In this document: positions 37,086 to 45,903 of the stretch, one piece after another
How positions within the stretch are numbered: the first letter of the stretch is position 1
Layout of the letters: each line of letters begins with the position of its first letter
Assembly: GCA_900110395.1 (NCBI GenBank)
Contig: FODP01000002.1
Coordinates: 490,065 to 554,064 of the forward strand
From: Rhodospirillales bacterium URHD0017
GTDB lineage: Bacteria > Pseudomonadota > Alphaproteobacteria > Reyranellales > Reyranellaceae
Direction: 5' to 3'
DNA length: 64,000 nt
The notes under the pieces: generated by a model
Seen by the model: the letters and a program-made list of their open reading frames with translations, nothing else
The model's database searches: none
What the model was told of the DNA's origin: nothing
Translations under genes and position numbers: made by a program

Positions 37086-37189
37086 CATGTTCCTCTCCCC
37101 CGCTAGGGGGAGAGGTTAGGTGAGGGGGTTGTACGAGCTGTCGAAGCCCCCTCACCTAGCCTCTCCCCCTAGCGGGGGAGAGGAGCATG
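37086..37189. repeat. Palindromic repeat type A, full copy
   Basis: Two 46-nt arms (37086-37131 and 37144-37189) are inverted copies with about 42 matches. Each arm contains its own small palindrome, CTCTCCCCC-GCTA-GGGGGAGAG, so the DNA could fold as a cruciform. It fills the convergent gap between an LLM gene and the 2OG-oxygenase gene and could serve as a two-way terminator. Related copies are at 44665, 49632, 57223 and 61336. Confidence 0.8.
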
Positions 37190-37193
37190 ACCT

Positions 37194-37847
37194 CTAGAGG
37201 CTCAAATTGAACGCGATGGAAATGCGTTCGGCGGCGCCCTTGTAAGGCCGCACCTGGTGGATCATCCACGACGGGAACATCACCAGCCGGCCGGCCTTGG
37301 GCCGGATGCGTTCGGTGGCACCGCCCGTCAGGCCGCCAGGCATGGCATAGCCTAGATGCGGTGCGTTCATCGCCGGCAAGGGGCCGCGCGGGTCCATGAA
37401 CTCGAGCTCGCCGCCCAGCGACGGATCGGCATCGATGCCGCCATCGTCGACGTAGTAGACGCCCGACCAGAAGGCGCCGGGATGCGAATGGAATTCGTTG
37501 CCATGGCCGCTGCGGTTCACGTTCGCCCACATGTTGCCGTGCCAGGTCACGGCAAAATATCCGGGATGAGGACCGCTGCCCGCGTTGCCCTTGCGATCCG
37601 TCGTCACGCGATTGGCGAGGTTGCGGCCGATGGCCATTAGCTTGATCGCGGGTGCGCCGCCCCAGCGATCCATGTCCCAGCTCGACTGCCAACCGCCGAG
37701 GTTGGAATGCTGCGTGCTGGGATGGGTCTTCTCGCGCTCGACGATCACGCTGCGCAACTCCCTGTTGAGAGTCGGCGCCTCAGGGACATCGAGGGTAACG
37801 AGTGGCGTCGCGAAGAGCGGGACTATTTCGGGCGCAGCACTACTCAT
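37194..37847 (-). CDS. Putative 2OG-Fe(II) oxygenase family protein (PF13759-like)
   Basis: This 217-residue protein resembles the family of putative 2-oxoglutarate/Fe(II) dioxygenases recognised by FATPLVTLDVPEA-like N-termini, the iron-binding HSHPGAFWSGVYYVDD segment, and a C-terminal GRLVMFPSWMIHQVRPY followed by RISIAFNL. The iron ligands are probably the His of HSHPG, an acidic residue after it and the His of WMIHQV, with Arg binding 2-oxoglutarate (inference from the fold). The substrate is unknown. Confidence 0.82.
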   Translation of the reverse strand: MSSAAPEIVPLFATPLVTLDVPEAPTLNRELRSVIVEREKTHPSTQHSNLGGWQSSWDMDRWGGAPAIKLMAIGRNLANRVTTDRKGNAGSGPHPGYFAVTWHGNMWANVNRSGHGNEFHSHPGAFWSGVYYVDDGGIDADPSLGGELEFMDPRGPLPAMNAPHLGYAMPGGLTGGATERIRPKAGRLVMFPSWMIHQVRPYKGAAERISIAFNLSL

Positions 37848-37959
37848 ATGCGGGGGAAAATGTGCAGTTGCACCTGCAACTGCACGTCATATTTCGGCAG
37901 TGCACCTATGCGCGTTCGCCGCGTTCAACTTTTCGCGAGAGCACATCGAGTGAAGCCCG

Positions 37960-38841
37960 TCATAGCTCCGCATACGGGCGAATGATCGTGTCGCCGAAGC
38001 GCGCCAGGCTCTCCTCGAGGTTCGGCATGAACGGGCCGACCGGCAGTACGATGCGATCGACGCCACGGCGCCGGCGTTCCTCGATGGCGGCCCGTGGCTC
38101 GACGGTCGAGCTGAGCAACAGGTCGGGGCAGCCGGCAATCATCTCGATGGCAGCAGGATCGCGGCCGGCCTCCGCCGCGGCGCGGCGCGCCACGTCGAAA
38201 AGAGGAAAAGTATCTACCTGGGAGCCAATCGACGGAAAAAACCCATCGCCCAGCCGGCCGGCGCGCTTGGCCGCCGCCTCGGAATGGCCGCCGACGATGA
38301 TGGGGACGCGGCCGATCGGCTTGGGATTGCAGCTGACCTCTTTGAAATTGACGAACTCGCCCGAGAAAGTTGCACCGTCCTCGGCCCATAGCGTCTTCAT
38401 GGCGGCGACGTATTCGTCGGCCCGCCGGCCACGCCGCTCGAAGGGCACGCCCATGGCCTGGAACTCCTCCTTCAGCCAGCCGACGCCGATGCCGAGCTCG
38501 AACCGCCCGCCGCTCATGTAGTCGAGAGTGGCGACCTGCTTGGCCAGCACCAGCGGGTCGCGCTGCGGCAGGATGACCACGCCGGTCAGGAAGCGCAGCT
38601 GCGTCGTCACGGCGGCGGCATAGGCAATCCAGATCAGGGGATCGGGAAAGGCGCCGCCGCGGCCGACCGGCAGGCGGCCGGTCGCCGAATAGGGGTAGGT
38701 CGAGCTGTAGTTGTCGGGAAAGACCACGTGGTCGACCGCCAGCACCGAGTCGAAGCCGGCGGCCTCGGCGAGCCGAGCCAGCCGGGCCGCACCGGCGAAG
38801 TCGGGAAAAGTGTTATTGCCGAAGTGCAGAGCGAATTTCAT
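37960..38841 (-). CDS. LLM class oxidoreductase, Rv2161c-like
   Basis: This 293-residue luciferase-like protein has MKFALHFGNNTFPDFAGAAR, VDHVVFPDNYSSTYPYSATG and DYMSGGRFELGIGVGWLKEEF. The start at 38841 lies at the conserved N-terminal strand; a 39-residue upstream extension was rejected. It is 16 bases downstream of the next LLM gene in the same direction. Confidence 0.87.
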   Translation of the reverse strand: MKFALHFGNNTFPDFAGAARLARLAEAAGFDSVLAVDHVVFPDNYSSTYPYSATGRLPVGRGGAFPDPLIWIAYAAAVTTQLRFLTGVVILPQRDPLVLAKQVATLDYMSGGRFELGIGVGWLKEEFQAMGVPFERRGRRADEYVAAMKTLWAEDGATFSGEFVNFKEVSCNPKPIGRVPIIVGGHSEAAAKRAGRLGDGFFPSIGSQVDTFPLFDVARRAAAEAGRDPAAIEMIAGCPDLLLSSTVEPRAAIEERRRRGVDRIVLPVGPFMPNLEESLARFGDTIIRPYAEL

Positions 38842-38857
38842 GGCGTCACCAGCCCCC

Positions 38858-39808
38858 TTACCAGCCAAGATCGCGGCGGATCCGCGCCGCCGTCTCGAGA
38901 TGCCGGTCATGATCGCCGGCGAAGCGCAACACAATGTGCGTCGCACCGGCATCGGCATAGGATTTCAGCCAGGCCGCGGCTTCGGCTGCAGGGCCCGCAA
39001 AACTCTTCTGGCGCTTGCGCGTCTCCAGGGGATCGACGCCATAATATTCCTTCAGGTAGGCGTTGAGCTTGTCGTCGGCGCGCTGGACGTTGTCGTCGAT
39101 CGACAGCGTGCAGTACATCGCCGCCGTCAGCTTGGACGGATCGCGGCCGGCGGCCTTCGCCGCAGCGACCACCTCGGCCCACTCCGGCGCATAGTCCTTG
39201 GCGAGCGGGCTGTTGGGGAACCAGCCGTCGAAGAACTTGCCGACGCGTTCGCGCGACGCCTTGACCGCGCCCGCGACCCAGATCGGCGGCCCGCCGGGAC
39301 GATGCGGCGTCGGGCCGAGCACGCTCGCCTCGACCTTCCAGCGCCCTTGCGATCCCGGCTTCGGCCAGGTGACGGGCTTGCCGGTCCACAGCGCCCGGCA
39401 CAGCGCCATTCCCTCGACCAGGCGGCCAACACGCTTGTCGAACGGCACACTGGCCGCGGTGAACTCGGCGCGTATGTTGGGGACATCGGAGGCAATGCCG
39501 ATGCCCAGGATCACGCGCCCCTCGGAGATGCGATCGAGCGTCGCCACCTGCTGGGCCAGCACGACGGGATTTCGCAGAGCAGGCAGCAGCACGGCGGTGC
39601 CGAGCTCGGGCTTCTTGGTGCGGGCGGCGACGGCGGCCAGCAAGGTCAGCGGATCGTGCCGCGGCCGCGCCAGCAGGGAATCGCCGACCCACAGCGAATC
39701 GTAGCCCAGGCCTTCGGCCTTTTCGGCCAGCGCCAGCAGCGAGCCGGTCTCGTCGCGTCCCTCCATGACCCGCTCGCGCGTCGGCAGCAGGTAACCCACT
39801 CTTGGCAT
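38858..39808 (-). CDS. LLM class oxidoreductase
   Basis: This 316-residue luciferase-like protein begins MPRVGYLLPTRERVMEG and has [37 protein letters not shown] and GGPPIWVAGAVKAS. AGAGGAAACGCG precedes the ATG. It is divergent from the Rv3520c-like gene, with only 56 bases between starts. Confidence 0.87.
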   Translation of the reverse strand: MPRVGYLLPTRERVMEGRDETGSLLALAEKAEGLGYDSLWVGDSLLARPRHDPLTLLAAVAARTKKPELGTAVLLPALRNPVVLAQQVATLDRISEGRVILGIGIASDVPNIRAEFTAASVPFDKRVGRLVEGMALCRALWTGKPVTWPKPGSQGRWKVEASVLGPTPHRPGGPPIWVAGAVKASRERVGKFFDGWFPNSPLAKDYAPEWAEVVAAAKAAGRDPSKLTAAMYCTLSIDDNVQRADDKLNAYLKEYYGVDPLETRKRQKSFAGPAAEAAAWLKSYADAGATHIVLRFAGDHDRHLETAARIRRDLGW

Positions 39809-39864
39809 CGCGTTTCCTCTGGCTGTTATTGGTATAGTTTGCGTTGGAAGCGGAGGAAACGGCA

Positions 39865-40902
39865 ATGAAATTGGGCCTGTCGATCGGCTATTCGCGCGCG
39901 CACCTCGACATCCCGGTCAAGCTGATCCAGCGCGCCGAGGAGCTGGGCTACGACTCGGTATGGACCGCCGAGGCGTACGGTTCCGACGCGGTAACGCCGC
40001 TCGCCTACATCGCCGCGCTCACCAAGCGCATAAGGCTCGGGACCGGCATCATGCAGCTGGCCGCCCGCACGCCGGCCAATGCGGCGATGTCGGCGGCGAC
40101 GGTCGACGCCATGGCGGGCGGCGGCCGCTTCATCGCCGGGCTCGGCGTGTCGGGCCCGCAGATCGTCGAAGGCTGGTACGGCGAGCCATGGGGCAAGCCC
40201 TACTACCGCATGAAGGATTACGTGGCGATCATGCGCAAGATCTTCAGGCGCGAGGGGCCGGTGACGCACGACGGCAAGGAGTACACCCTGCCCTATACCG
40301 GGCCGGGCGCGCTGGGCATCGGCAAACCTTTGAAGTCGATCCTGCACATGAACCCGGACATCCCGATCTATCTCGCCACCGGCAACGAATCGACGGTCAA
40401 GCTCACCGCCGAGATCGCCGACGGCTGGCTGCCCATGGGCTTCATGCCGGGCGCCATGGACGAGTACCGGCCCTGGCTGGAGGAAGGTTTTCGCCGCGCC
40501 GGCGACGGCAAGAGCATGAAGGACTTCGCCATCACCGCCTCGGTGCATGTCGAGGTCGAGAACGACGTGAAGGCGGCGCTTGCCAGGCTGAAGCCGGAAG
40601 TGGCGCTCTATGTCGGCGGCATGGGTCACAAGGACAAGAACTTCCACAACGACATCATGGTGCGCCGCGGTTTTGGCGACGCGGCCAAGCGCATCCAGGA
40701 GCTCTATCTCGCGCATCGCAAGGACGAGGCGATCGCGGCCGTGCCCGACGAATGGGTCGACATGAAATCTCTCGTCGGGCCGGCGCCGCGCATCCGCGAG
40801 CGCTATCGCGCCTGGGAGGATTGCGGCGCCGACACGATCAGCGTTCGTTCACGCCAACCCGAGGCCATCGAGGTCATGGCGCAAGCCGCGCGCCTCAACT
40901 GA
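39865..40902 (+). CDS. LLM class oxidoreductase, Rv3520c-like
   Basis: This 345-residue protein resembles the mycobacterial Rv3520c subgroup: MKLGLSIGY, DSVWTAEAYGSDAVTPLAY, LGTGIMQLAARTPANAAM, GLGVSGPQIVEGWYG and EICDGWLP-like AEIADGWLPMGF. This subgroup is otherwise best known from F420-rich actinobacteria. The ATG follows CGGAGGAAACG. The next LLM gene starts 11 bases after its stop. Confidence 0.89.
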   Translation: MKLGLSIGYSRAHLDIPVKLIQRAEELGYDSVWTAEAYGSDAVTPLAYIAALTKRIRLGTGIMQLAARTPANAAMSAATVDAMAGGGRFIAGLGVSGPQIVEGWYGEPWGKPYYRMKDYVAIMRKIFRREGPVTHDGKEYTLPYTGPGALGIGKPLKSILHMNPDIPIYLATGNESTVKLTAEIADGWLPMGFMPGAMDEYRPWLEEGFRRAGDGKSMKDFAITASVHVEVENDVKAALARLKPEVALYVGGMGHKDKNFHNDIMVRRGFGDAAKRIQELYLAHRKDEAIAAVPDEWVDMKSLVGPAPRIRERYRAWEDCGADTISVRSRQPEAIEVMAQAARLN

Positions 40903-40913
40903 AGGAGAGCATC

Positions 40914-41783
40914 ATGAAAGTCGGAGTCTTCGCGACATTCATGTCGCCCCAGGCGACACCCAAGATGATCAAGGAGTTCGGCAAGCGCGCCGAGAATGCG
41001 GGTCTCGAATCGATCTGGATGGGCGAGCACGTGGCGCTGTTCGACAAGAACACCTACGGCTATCCCGGCTCCAAGGACGGCCGCATCCCCGTGCCCGAGG
41101 GCGGCGGCATGCTGGACGTCTCGGCGACCTTAGGCTTCTTGGCCGGCGCGACCTCCAAGGTCAGGCTGGGCACCGGCGTCGCGCTCGTGCCGCAGCGCAA
41201 TCCGATCTACACGGCCAAGGAGATGTGCACGCTGGACTGGCTGAGCGACGGGCGCATCGACTTCGGCATCGGCGTCGGCTGGAACAAGGAAGAGGTCGAG
41301 GCCTGCGGCTATCGCTGGGAGGATCGCGGCAAGCGCTGCGACGAGTTTCTCGAAGTGATGCGCCGCCTGTGGACCGAGCCGGTGGTCGATTTCTCCGGCA
41401 AATGGGTGAAGTTCGAGACCATGCGCATGGATCCCAAGCCGATCCAGAAGCCGCACGTGCCGATCATCGTCGGCGGCTATGCCGATGCCGCCTTCGCCCG
41501 CGCCGTGAAGTTCGGCGCCGGCTGGTACGGCTTCAACCTCGACCCCACCCGCGCCAAGCAGATGCTCGACAAGCTCGACGCCGCCTTCGCCAAGGCCGGA
41601 GCCAAGCGCGATTCGAAATACGAGATCATCATCACGCCGCCGATGAACATGGCGCCGGACCACGTGAAGCAATACGCCGATCTCGGCGTGCACCGCCTGA
41701 TCGTGAATCTCGGCAGCCAGCGGCCGGAGAAGGTCGACCAGCGCCTGCCCGAGATCGAGACCGTGGTGAAGCTGGCGGCTTGA
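40914..41783 (+). CDS. LLM class oxidoreductase, Rv2161c-like
   Basis: This 289-residue luciferase-like protein begins MKVGVFATFMSPQATPK and has WMGEHVALFDKNTYGYPGS, LSDGRIDFGIGVGWNKEEVE and QKPHVPIIVGGYAD. AAGGAGAG lies just ahead of the ATG. It ends the two-gene operon, and repeat type B begins right after its stop. Confidence 0.88.
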   Translation: MKVGVFATFMSPQATPKMIKEFGKRAENAGLESIWMGEHVALFDKNTYGYPGSKDGRIPVPEGGGMLDVSATLGFLAGATSKVRLGTGVALVPQRNPIYTAKEMCTLDWLSDGRIDFGIGVGWNKEEVEACGYRWEDRGKRCDEFLEVMRRLWTEPVVDFSGKWVKFETMRMDPKPIQKPHVPIIVGGYADAAFARAVKFGAGWYGFNLDPTRAKQMLDKLDAAFAKAGAKRDSKYEIIITPPMNMAPDHVKQYADLGVHRLIVNLGSQRPEKVDQRLPEIETVVKLAA

Positions 41784-41928
41784 GACTTCCTCCCCAACGA
41801 AGTTGGGAAGGTGTCAGCGTCTTACGCTGACGGAGGGGTCATGAGCGTAACGGTGACGCTCATGACCCCTCCGTCGCCGTATGACGGCGACACCTCCCCT
41901 TCGCGGCATCCGCGAAGGGGAGGAAGTC
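41784..41928. repeat. Five-hairpin repeat type B, copy 1
   Basis: Five stems occur in series: 41789-41811, 41814-41830 (7 bp), 41831-41873 (18-bp perfect central stem with 7-base loop), 41874-41890 (7 bp) and 41896-41920 (11 bp). The two ends (41784-41792 and 41920-41928) are also complementary, closing the structure. It fills the convergent gap between an LLM gene and the amidohydrolase gene. The second copy at 50850 keeps the same fold with changed stem sequences. Confidence 0.85.
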
Positions 41929-43039
41929 AGAGTCCCAGCCGGTACACCCGGTTCGCCGTGCCGCTGAAGATCGCTTTCTTCTCGGCGGCCGACGCGCCCG
42001 CGGTGAGGCGCTTGAACACGTTCCACAGCGCCGGCATGCCGATGCCCATCTTCTCGACCGGATAGTTGCTCTCGACCATGCAGCGGTCGGGACCGAACAG
42101 GTCGATGCAGGTCTTCACGTACGGCCCCCAGTAGCCGGCGAGCGCCTCCGACGATGGCGGCGCCGGCAACTTGCCGTAGTCGTAGGCGGCGAGCCGCATC
42201 GTCACGCCGCCAAGCTTCACCGACACGTTGGGACACTTGGCGAGTTCCGTCATCGAGGCCTTCCAGTTGGCGAAGACCTCGTCCTTCTTGCCCGCGTACG
42301 GACCGTAGCCCAGCGGCCCGCCCATGTGGCACATCACGATGCCGGCGTTGGGAAACGCCCGCGCGAGGTCGACGACCTCGCCAAGCTGCGGATGGAACAC
42401 CCAGGCATCGAGCACCAGGCCCAGCCGCTCGAGTTGCTTCATGCCGGAGCGGACCTCCGCCCGCATGTACTCGCCGGGCCCTGACACGCCGTGACTGTTG
42501 CCGATGATGGGATCGGCATCCCAGCCGCCGGAATAGCGGATGCCGCGGAAACGGCCGCCGCCGGCCGCGATCTCTGCTTCGAGCACGGCCGCCACGCGAT
42601 CGCCCAAAGCGAGGTCGGCGTAACCCACGATGCCGCGGCAGATGCGCGCCGGCCCGTACGTGCCGCTGTCGCTCATGGCGGCGACGCCGGCCACGAACTC
42701 GACCTCACCCACCGGCTTCATCTCCTCGGGCCCGTGGGCGCGGTACATCGAGCGGCATTCCTCGAACACCGTGGCGACGATGTTGTGCCCGCTGTTCAGG
42801 TCAGCCAGCAGCTCATCGAGCAGATAGCGAAAGCGCCCGAAGTCCCACAGGTGATGATGGGTGTCGACGATCGCGAGATCCGGCTCGAGGATCGGCTCGG
42901 CCGGCGCCTTGGCGTGCCAGGCTTCGTCGGGCTTGAAGATGCGGCCAAAGCGCGTCGGCTCATCGCGGTTGCGCGCTCCGCTCTGGAGCATCGAACCCAA
43001 GCCTGACGCGGCACTCCCGGAGGTGGTCTCCTTCGTCAT
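41927..43039 (-). CDS. TIM-barrel amidohydrolase family protein (COG3618-like)
   Basis: This 370-residue putative metal-dependent hydrolase of the amidohydrolase-2 group carries the metal motif VDTHHHLWDFGRFRY, a VVATVFEECRSMYRA segment, VFHPQLGEVVDLARAFP followed by NAGIVMCHMGG, and the C-terminal GPDRCMVESNYPVEK. Relatives act on lactones or on ring and side-chain acids. It is the last gene of a minus-strand operon with an alpha/beta hydrolase and a hydroxyacid dehydrogenase. ATG 43039 was chosen because the upstream extension overlaps the hydrolase gene. Confidence 0.86.
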   Translation of the reverse strand: MTKETTSGSAASGLGSMLQSGARNRDEPTRFGRIFKPDEAWHAKAPAEPILEPDLAIVDTHHHLWDFGRFRYLLDELLADLNSGHNIVATVFEECRSMYRAHGPEEMKPVGEVEFVAGVAAMSDSGTYGPARICRGIVGYADLALGDRVAAVLEAEIAAGGGRFRGIRYSGGWDADPIIGNSHGVSGPGEYMRAEVRSGMKQLERLGLVLDAWVFHPQLGEVVDLARAFPNAGIVMCHMGGPLGYGPYAGKKDEVFANWKASMTELAKCPNVSVKLGGVTMRLAAYDYGKLPAPPSSEALAGYWGPYVKTCIDLFGPDRCMVESNYPVEKMGIGMPALWNVFKRLTAGASAAEKKAIFSGTANRVYRLGL

Positions 43040-43044
43040 GGCCG

Positions 43045-43734
43045 TCAGCCCTCCGCGATCAGGCGCGCGAGCGCCGCAGGTTCGCTCAGCATCGGATAGT
43101 GGCCGGTGTCGAGCTCGTGCCAACGGCCCTTCAGCGTCTCGCAGCAGCGGCGCTGATGGGCGACCGGCGGATTGGTGCTCTGCTTGCACCAGATCACCGA
43201 GGCGTTCCACGACTGGCCCCAGAAGCGGTCGAGCTTCACCGGCTGGGTCATGGCGGCAATGGGATGCATGGTGCAGCGCTCGATCGCCCAGGCGCGCATC
43301 GCCGGATCGAGATCCTTGAACAGGCGGTTCTCGAAATCCTGCTTCGACGGTCCGCTGGTCAGCTCGGTGTTGACCGCGGTCGGACGCTTGACGATGTCGG
43401 GCAGCGCCTCGCCGTTCATGAGCGCCAACGCGTCGGCGAAGACCACGCGTGCCACGCGCTCGCGCGCGAGCTCGGCGGCGCGCGCCATCACCATGCCGCC
43501 GGTGCTGGTGCCGGCCAGCACGACGTCCTTCAGGTCCTCGTAGAACAGGAAGTTGGCGATCTCCTCGCCGTGGCTCTCCGTGGTGATGCCGGCGCGCACC
43601 TGGCCCTTGCGCTCGGCGCAGCCGTCGAGGGTCGGCGCGAACACGCGATGGCCCTTGGCCAGAAGCTGCTCGACGGTCGGTTTCCAGATCCAGCCGCCCT
43701 GGTAGGCGCCGTGGATCAGCACGAACGTGGTCAT
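43045..43734 (-). CDS. Alpha/beta hydrolase (plant-esterase-like)
   Basis: This 229-residue enzyme is of the MenH/salicylate-esterase-like group. The oxyanion region reads FVLIHGAYQGGWIWKPTVEQL, the nucleophile elbow is GTSTGGMV, and the catalytic His is in LDTGHYPMLSEP. The acid residue is probably one of the Asp in the region before the His. It likely cleaves an ester or lactone of a small molecule. It begins 2 bases after the dehydrogenase stop and ends 5 bases before the amidohydrolase start. Confidence 0.88.
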   Translation of the reverse strand: MTTFVLIHGAYQGGWIWKPTVEQLLAKGHRVFAPTLDGCAERKGQVRAGITTESHGEEIANFLFYEDLKDVVLAGTSTGGMVMARAAELARERVARVVFADALALMNGEALPDIVKRPTAVNTELTSGPSKQDFENRLFKDLDPAMRAWAIERCTMHPIAAMTQPVKLDRFWGQSWNASVIWCKQSTNPPVAHQRRCCETLKGRWHELDTGHYPMLSEPAALARLIAEG

Positions 43735-43736
43735 CG

Positions 43737-44630
43737 CTATTCCCCCTTCACTTTCACGCCGGCGAACTGCTCGAAGATCTTCACCACCGCCGAGCCGTCC
43801 TGCTTGTTGAGCCCCTGGGCGCGGGCCATCTGGTAGACCTGCTGGCTGACATTCGCGAGCAGCACGGGCACGCCCAGGCGCTTGGCAAAGGCGGTCTCGA
43901 GCTCCTGGTCCTTGTAGGAGATGTCGATCGTGCCGCCGGGCTCGTAGTCGCCCTTGAGGATGCGCGGCACGCGCAGCTCCCAGGCGGCACTGGCGCCGGT
44001 CGAGACGCGCACGACGTCGTAGATCGCCTGCGGATCGAGGCCCGCCTTGACTCCCAGCACCAGCGCCTCGGCCACCGCCACGGTGTTGACCTGCACCAGC
44101 ATGTTGTTGACCAGCTTCATGGCGAGCCCGCTGCCCAGCGGCCCGACATGAAAGGTGCGGTTGCCCATCGCCTTGAACAGGTCCTCGCACCTGGCGACGG
44201 TCTCCTTGTCGCCGCCCACGATCACCGACAGCTCGCCCGACTGCGCGCGGCCCGTGCCGCCGCTCACCGGTGCATCGACCATGGCGATACCCTTGGCCTT
44301 CAATTGCTCGGCGATCTCGCGCGCGGCGAACGGATCGATGGTCGACATACAGACCACGACGTGGCCGGGCTTGGCGCCGCGGACGATGCCGCGCTCGCCC
44401 ATGATCACTTCCTTGGCCTGATCGGTGGTCTCGACGATCAGGATCGTGCGATCGACCGCAGCCGCCACCGCCTCGGCATTGCCGGCGAGCTCGGCGCCCT
44501 GGGCGCGCACCGCCGCCGTCTTGCTCTGGTCGATGTCGTACACCACCAGCTTGTGGCCGGCCTTTGCGAGATTGAGCGCCATCGGCCCGCCCATGGCGCC
44601 GAGCCCGATGAATCCGACCTTGCGGGCCAT
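43737..44630 (-). CDS. NAD-binding beta-hydroxyacid dehydrogenase (3-hydroxyisobutyrate dehydrogenase family)
   Basis: This 297-residue cytosolic enzyme has the dinucleotide motif GFIGLGAMGGPMALNLAKAG, an acidic residue at the end of beta-2 (VVYDID, NAD preference inferred), DAPVSGGTGRAQSGELS for substrate binding, and the catalytic Lys in SGLAMKLVNNM. It oxidises a 3-hydroxyacid or reduces tartronate-semialdehyde-type substrates. It shares an operon with the hydrolase and amidohydrolase genes. Confidence 0.9.
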   Translation of the reverse strand: MARKVGFIGLGAMGGPMALNLAKAGHKLVVYDIDQSKTAAVRAQGAELAGNAEAVAAAVDRTILIVETTDQAKEVIMGERGIVRGAKPGHVVVCMSTIDPFAAREIAEQLKAKGIAMVDAPVSGGTGRAQSGELSVIVGGDKETVARCEDLFKAMGNRTFHVGPLGSGLAMKLVNNMLVQVNTVAVAEALVLGVKAGLDPQAIYDVVRVSTGASAAWELRVPRILKGDYEPGGTIDISYKDQELETAFAKRLGVPVLLANVSQQVYQMARAQGLNKQDGSAVVKIFEQFAGVKVKGE

Positions 44631-44664
44631 GTGGTTCTCCCTTTGTTAGTCATTTCGCCCAGCA

Positions 44665-44702
44665 CCCTCATGTTCCTCTCCCCCCTAGCGGGGGAGAGGA
44701 GC
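44665..44702. repeat. Palindromic repeat type A, single hairpin
   Basis: TCCTCTCCCCC and CGGGGGAGAGGA (44671-44700) form a hairpin matching one arm of the type A element at 37086, with the flanking CATG/CTCATG edge also kept. It lies between the SDR gene and the dehydrogenase gene on the minus strand, within an otherwise tight gene set. Confidence 0.75.
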
Positions 44703-44717
44703 CTGAACGGTGTGTGG

Positions 44718-45494
44718 TCACACCCCACCCGTCACATCGATCGTCAGCCCCGTGACGAAATCGGCGTCCGACGAGGCGAGGAAGCAGATCACATTGGCCT
44801 GGTCGGCCGCCTCGGCGACGCGGCGCAAGGGCGTGCGCTCGATCTCCTCGGCCTGCGAGGCCTGCGAGCGCTTGTCCCAGTGCGGCCGGATGCGCTCGGT
44901 CAAGGTGATGCTGGGGGCGATGGCATTGACGTTGATGCCGTCCGGCCCGAGCTCGAAGGCGAGCTTGCGGGTGAAGGCGATGATGCCGCCCTTGGCCGCG
45001 GCATAGGCGCTGGAGCTGTTGAAGCTCAAGCCCCGGCCGGCGATCGAGGCCAGGTTGACGATCTTGCCGCTGCGCTTCTTCTTCATCACCGGAATGATCG
45101 TGTGGGTGCAGAGGAAGGTGGCGTCGAGGTTGAAGGCGATGAGCTTCTGCCAGTCGGCGAAGCTCAATTGCTCGGTCGTGGCCTGCGGGTTGGCGATCAC
45201 CGTGCTGCCGCCCACGGCATTGACCAGGATGTCGATGGCGCCGTGGTCCTGGGCCGTCCTGGCGATCAGCTTCTCGACCTGCTGCGGATCCAGGGCGTCG
45301 ATCTGCTCGCCAAGCACCTTGCCGCCCGACTTGCCGGCCGCCTCTTTGAGCGACGGCACGGCCTCGTCGAGATGGCCCTGATGGTTGTCGGCGACAATGA
45401 CGGTGGCGCCTTCGCTCACCATGATCTTGGCCGTGGCACGGCCGATGCCGTTGCCGCCGGCGGTGATCAGCGCCACCTTGTTCTTGAAGCGCAT
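44718..45494 (-). CDS. Short-chain dehydrogenase/reductase (SDR)
   Basis: This 258-residue classical SDR has the cofactor motif TAGGNGIG at residues 11-18, the NAVGG segment in place of NNAGG, catalytic Ser in NLASIAG and YAAAK as the active-site Tyr/Lys. Asp residues after beta-2 (VIVADNHQG) favour NAD. It reduces or oxidises an alcohol/ketone of unknown identity. It overlaps the preceding EthD-like gene by 1 base at start/stop. Confidence 0.91.
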   Translation of the reverse strand: MRFKNKVALITAGGNGIGRATAKIMVSEGATVIVADNHQGHLDEAVPSLKEAAGKSGGKVLGEQIDALDPQQVEKLIARTAQDHGAIDILVNAVGGSTVIANPQATTEQLSFADWQKLIAFNLDATFLCTHTIIPVMKKKRSGKIVNLASIAGRGLSFNSSSAYAAAKGGIIAFTRKLAFELGPDGINVNAIAPSITLTERIRPHWDKRSQASQAEEIERTPLRRVAEAADQANVICFLASSDADFVTGLTIDVTGGV

Positions 45495-45844
45495 CAGATC
45501 ACCTTGCGCACGATGTGATGGCGGTTGGTGGTGAAGGGCCGCACTTCGGCGGGCCAGCGCCCCTTCTCGCCCGCTTCCGCCCATTCCTTGCTCAAGAGCA
45601 CGTCGGGGCTGTCGAGCTCGTAGATCGCCATGTAGGTCGGCGCGCCCGCGCCGTCGAGCACCTTGCGCTGACCGGCGATGTTGAAGGCGGCAGGCTCGGT
45701 CTTCATGCGCGTCACGCCGCGCACGCCCGGCACCTTGGAGAGCAAGGGCACGTGCTCCTTGTCGTAGACCTCGTTGAACAGCGCCTCTTTTTCCTTCGCC
45801 ACATCCATGCTGACGATGAAAAGGTACTTCCCGGCGATTGGCAT
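45494..45844 (-). CDS. Small EthD-like/dimeric alpha-beta barrel protein
   Basis: This 116-residue protein (MPIAGKYLFIVSMDVAKEKE, NEVYDKEHVPLLSKVPGV) resembles ferredoxin-fold dimeric alpha-beta barrel proteins of the EthD/DUF4286 type, which are often found with catabolic enzymes. The His of KEHVP is the commonly conserved position. The biochemical role is unclear. It is the first gene of the operon with the SDR gene and is divergent from an LLM gene. Confidence 0.75.
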   Translation of the reverse strand: MPIAGKYLFIVSMDVAKEKEALFNEVYDKEHVPLLSKVPGVRGVTRMKTEPAAFNIAGQRKVLDGAGAPTYMAIYELDSPDVLLSKEWAEAGEKGRWPAEVRPFTTNRHHIVRKVI

Positions 45845-45903
45845 GTTTTCCTCCCGGCTGCATGGCTAGGATAGCCTTCAAACGCCAGCGAGGGGAAACG
45901 ACC

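Noticed and set aside
41784..41928. CRISPR array or tRNA-like gene in the stem-rich spacers
   Set aside because: The units are inverted, not direct, repeats with no regular spacers, and no tRNA-type conserved arms were found.
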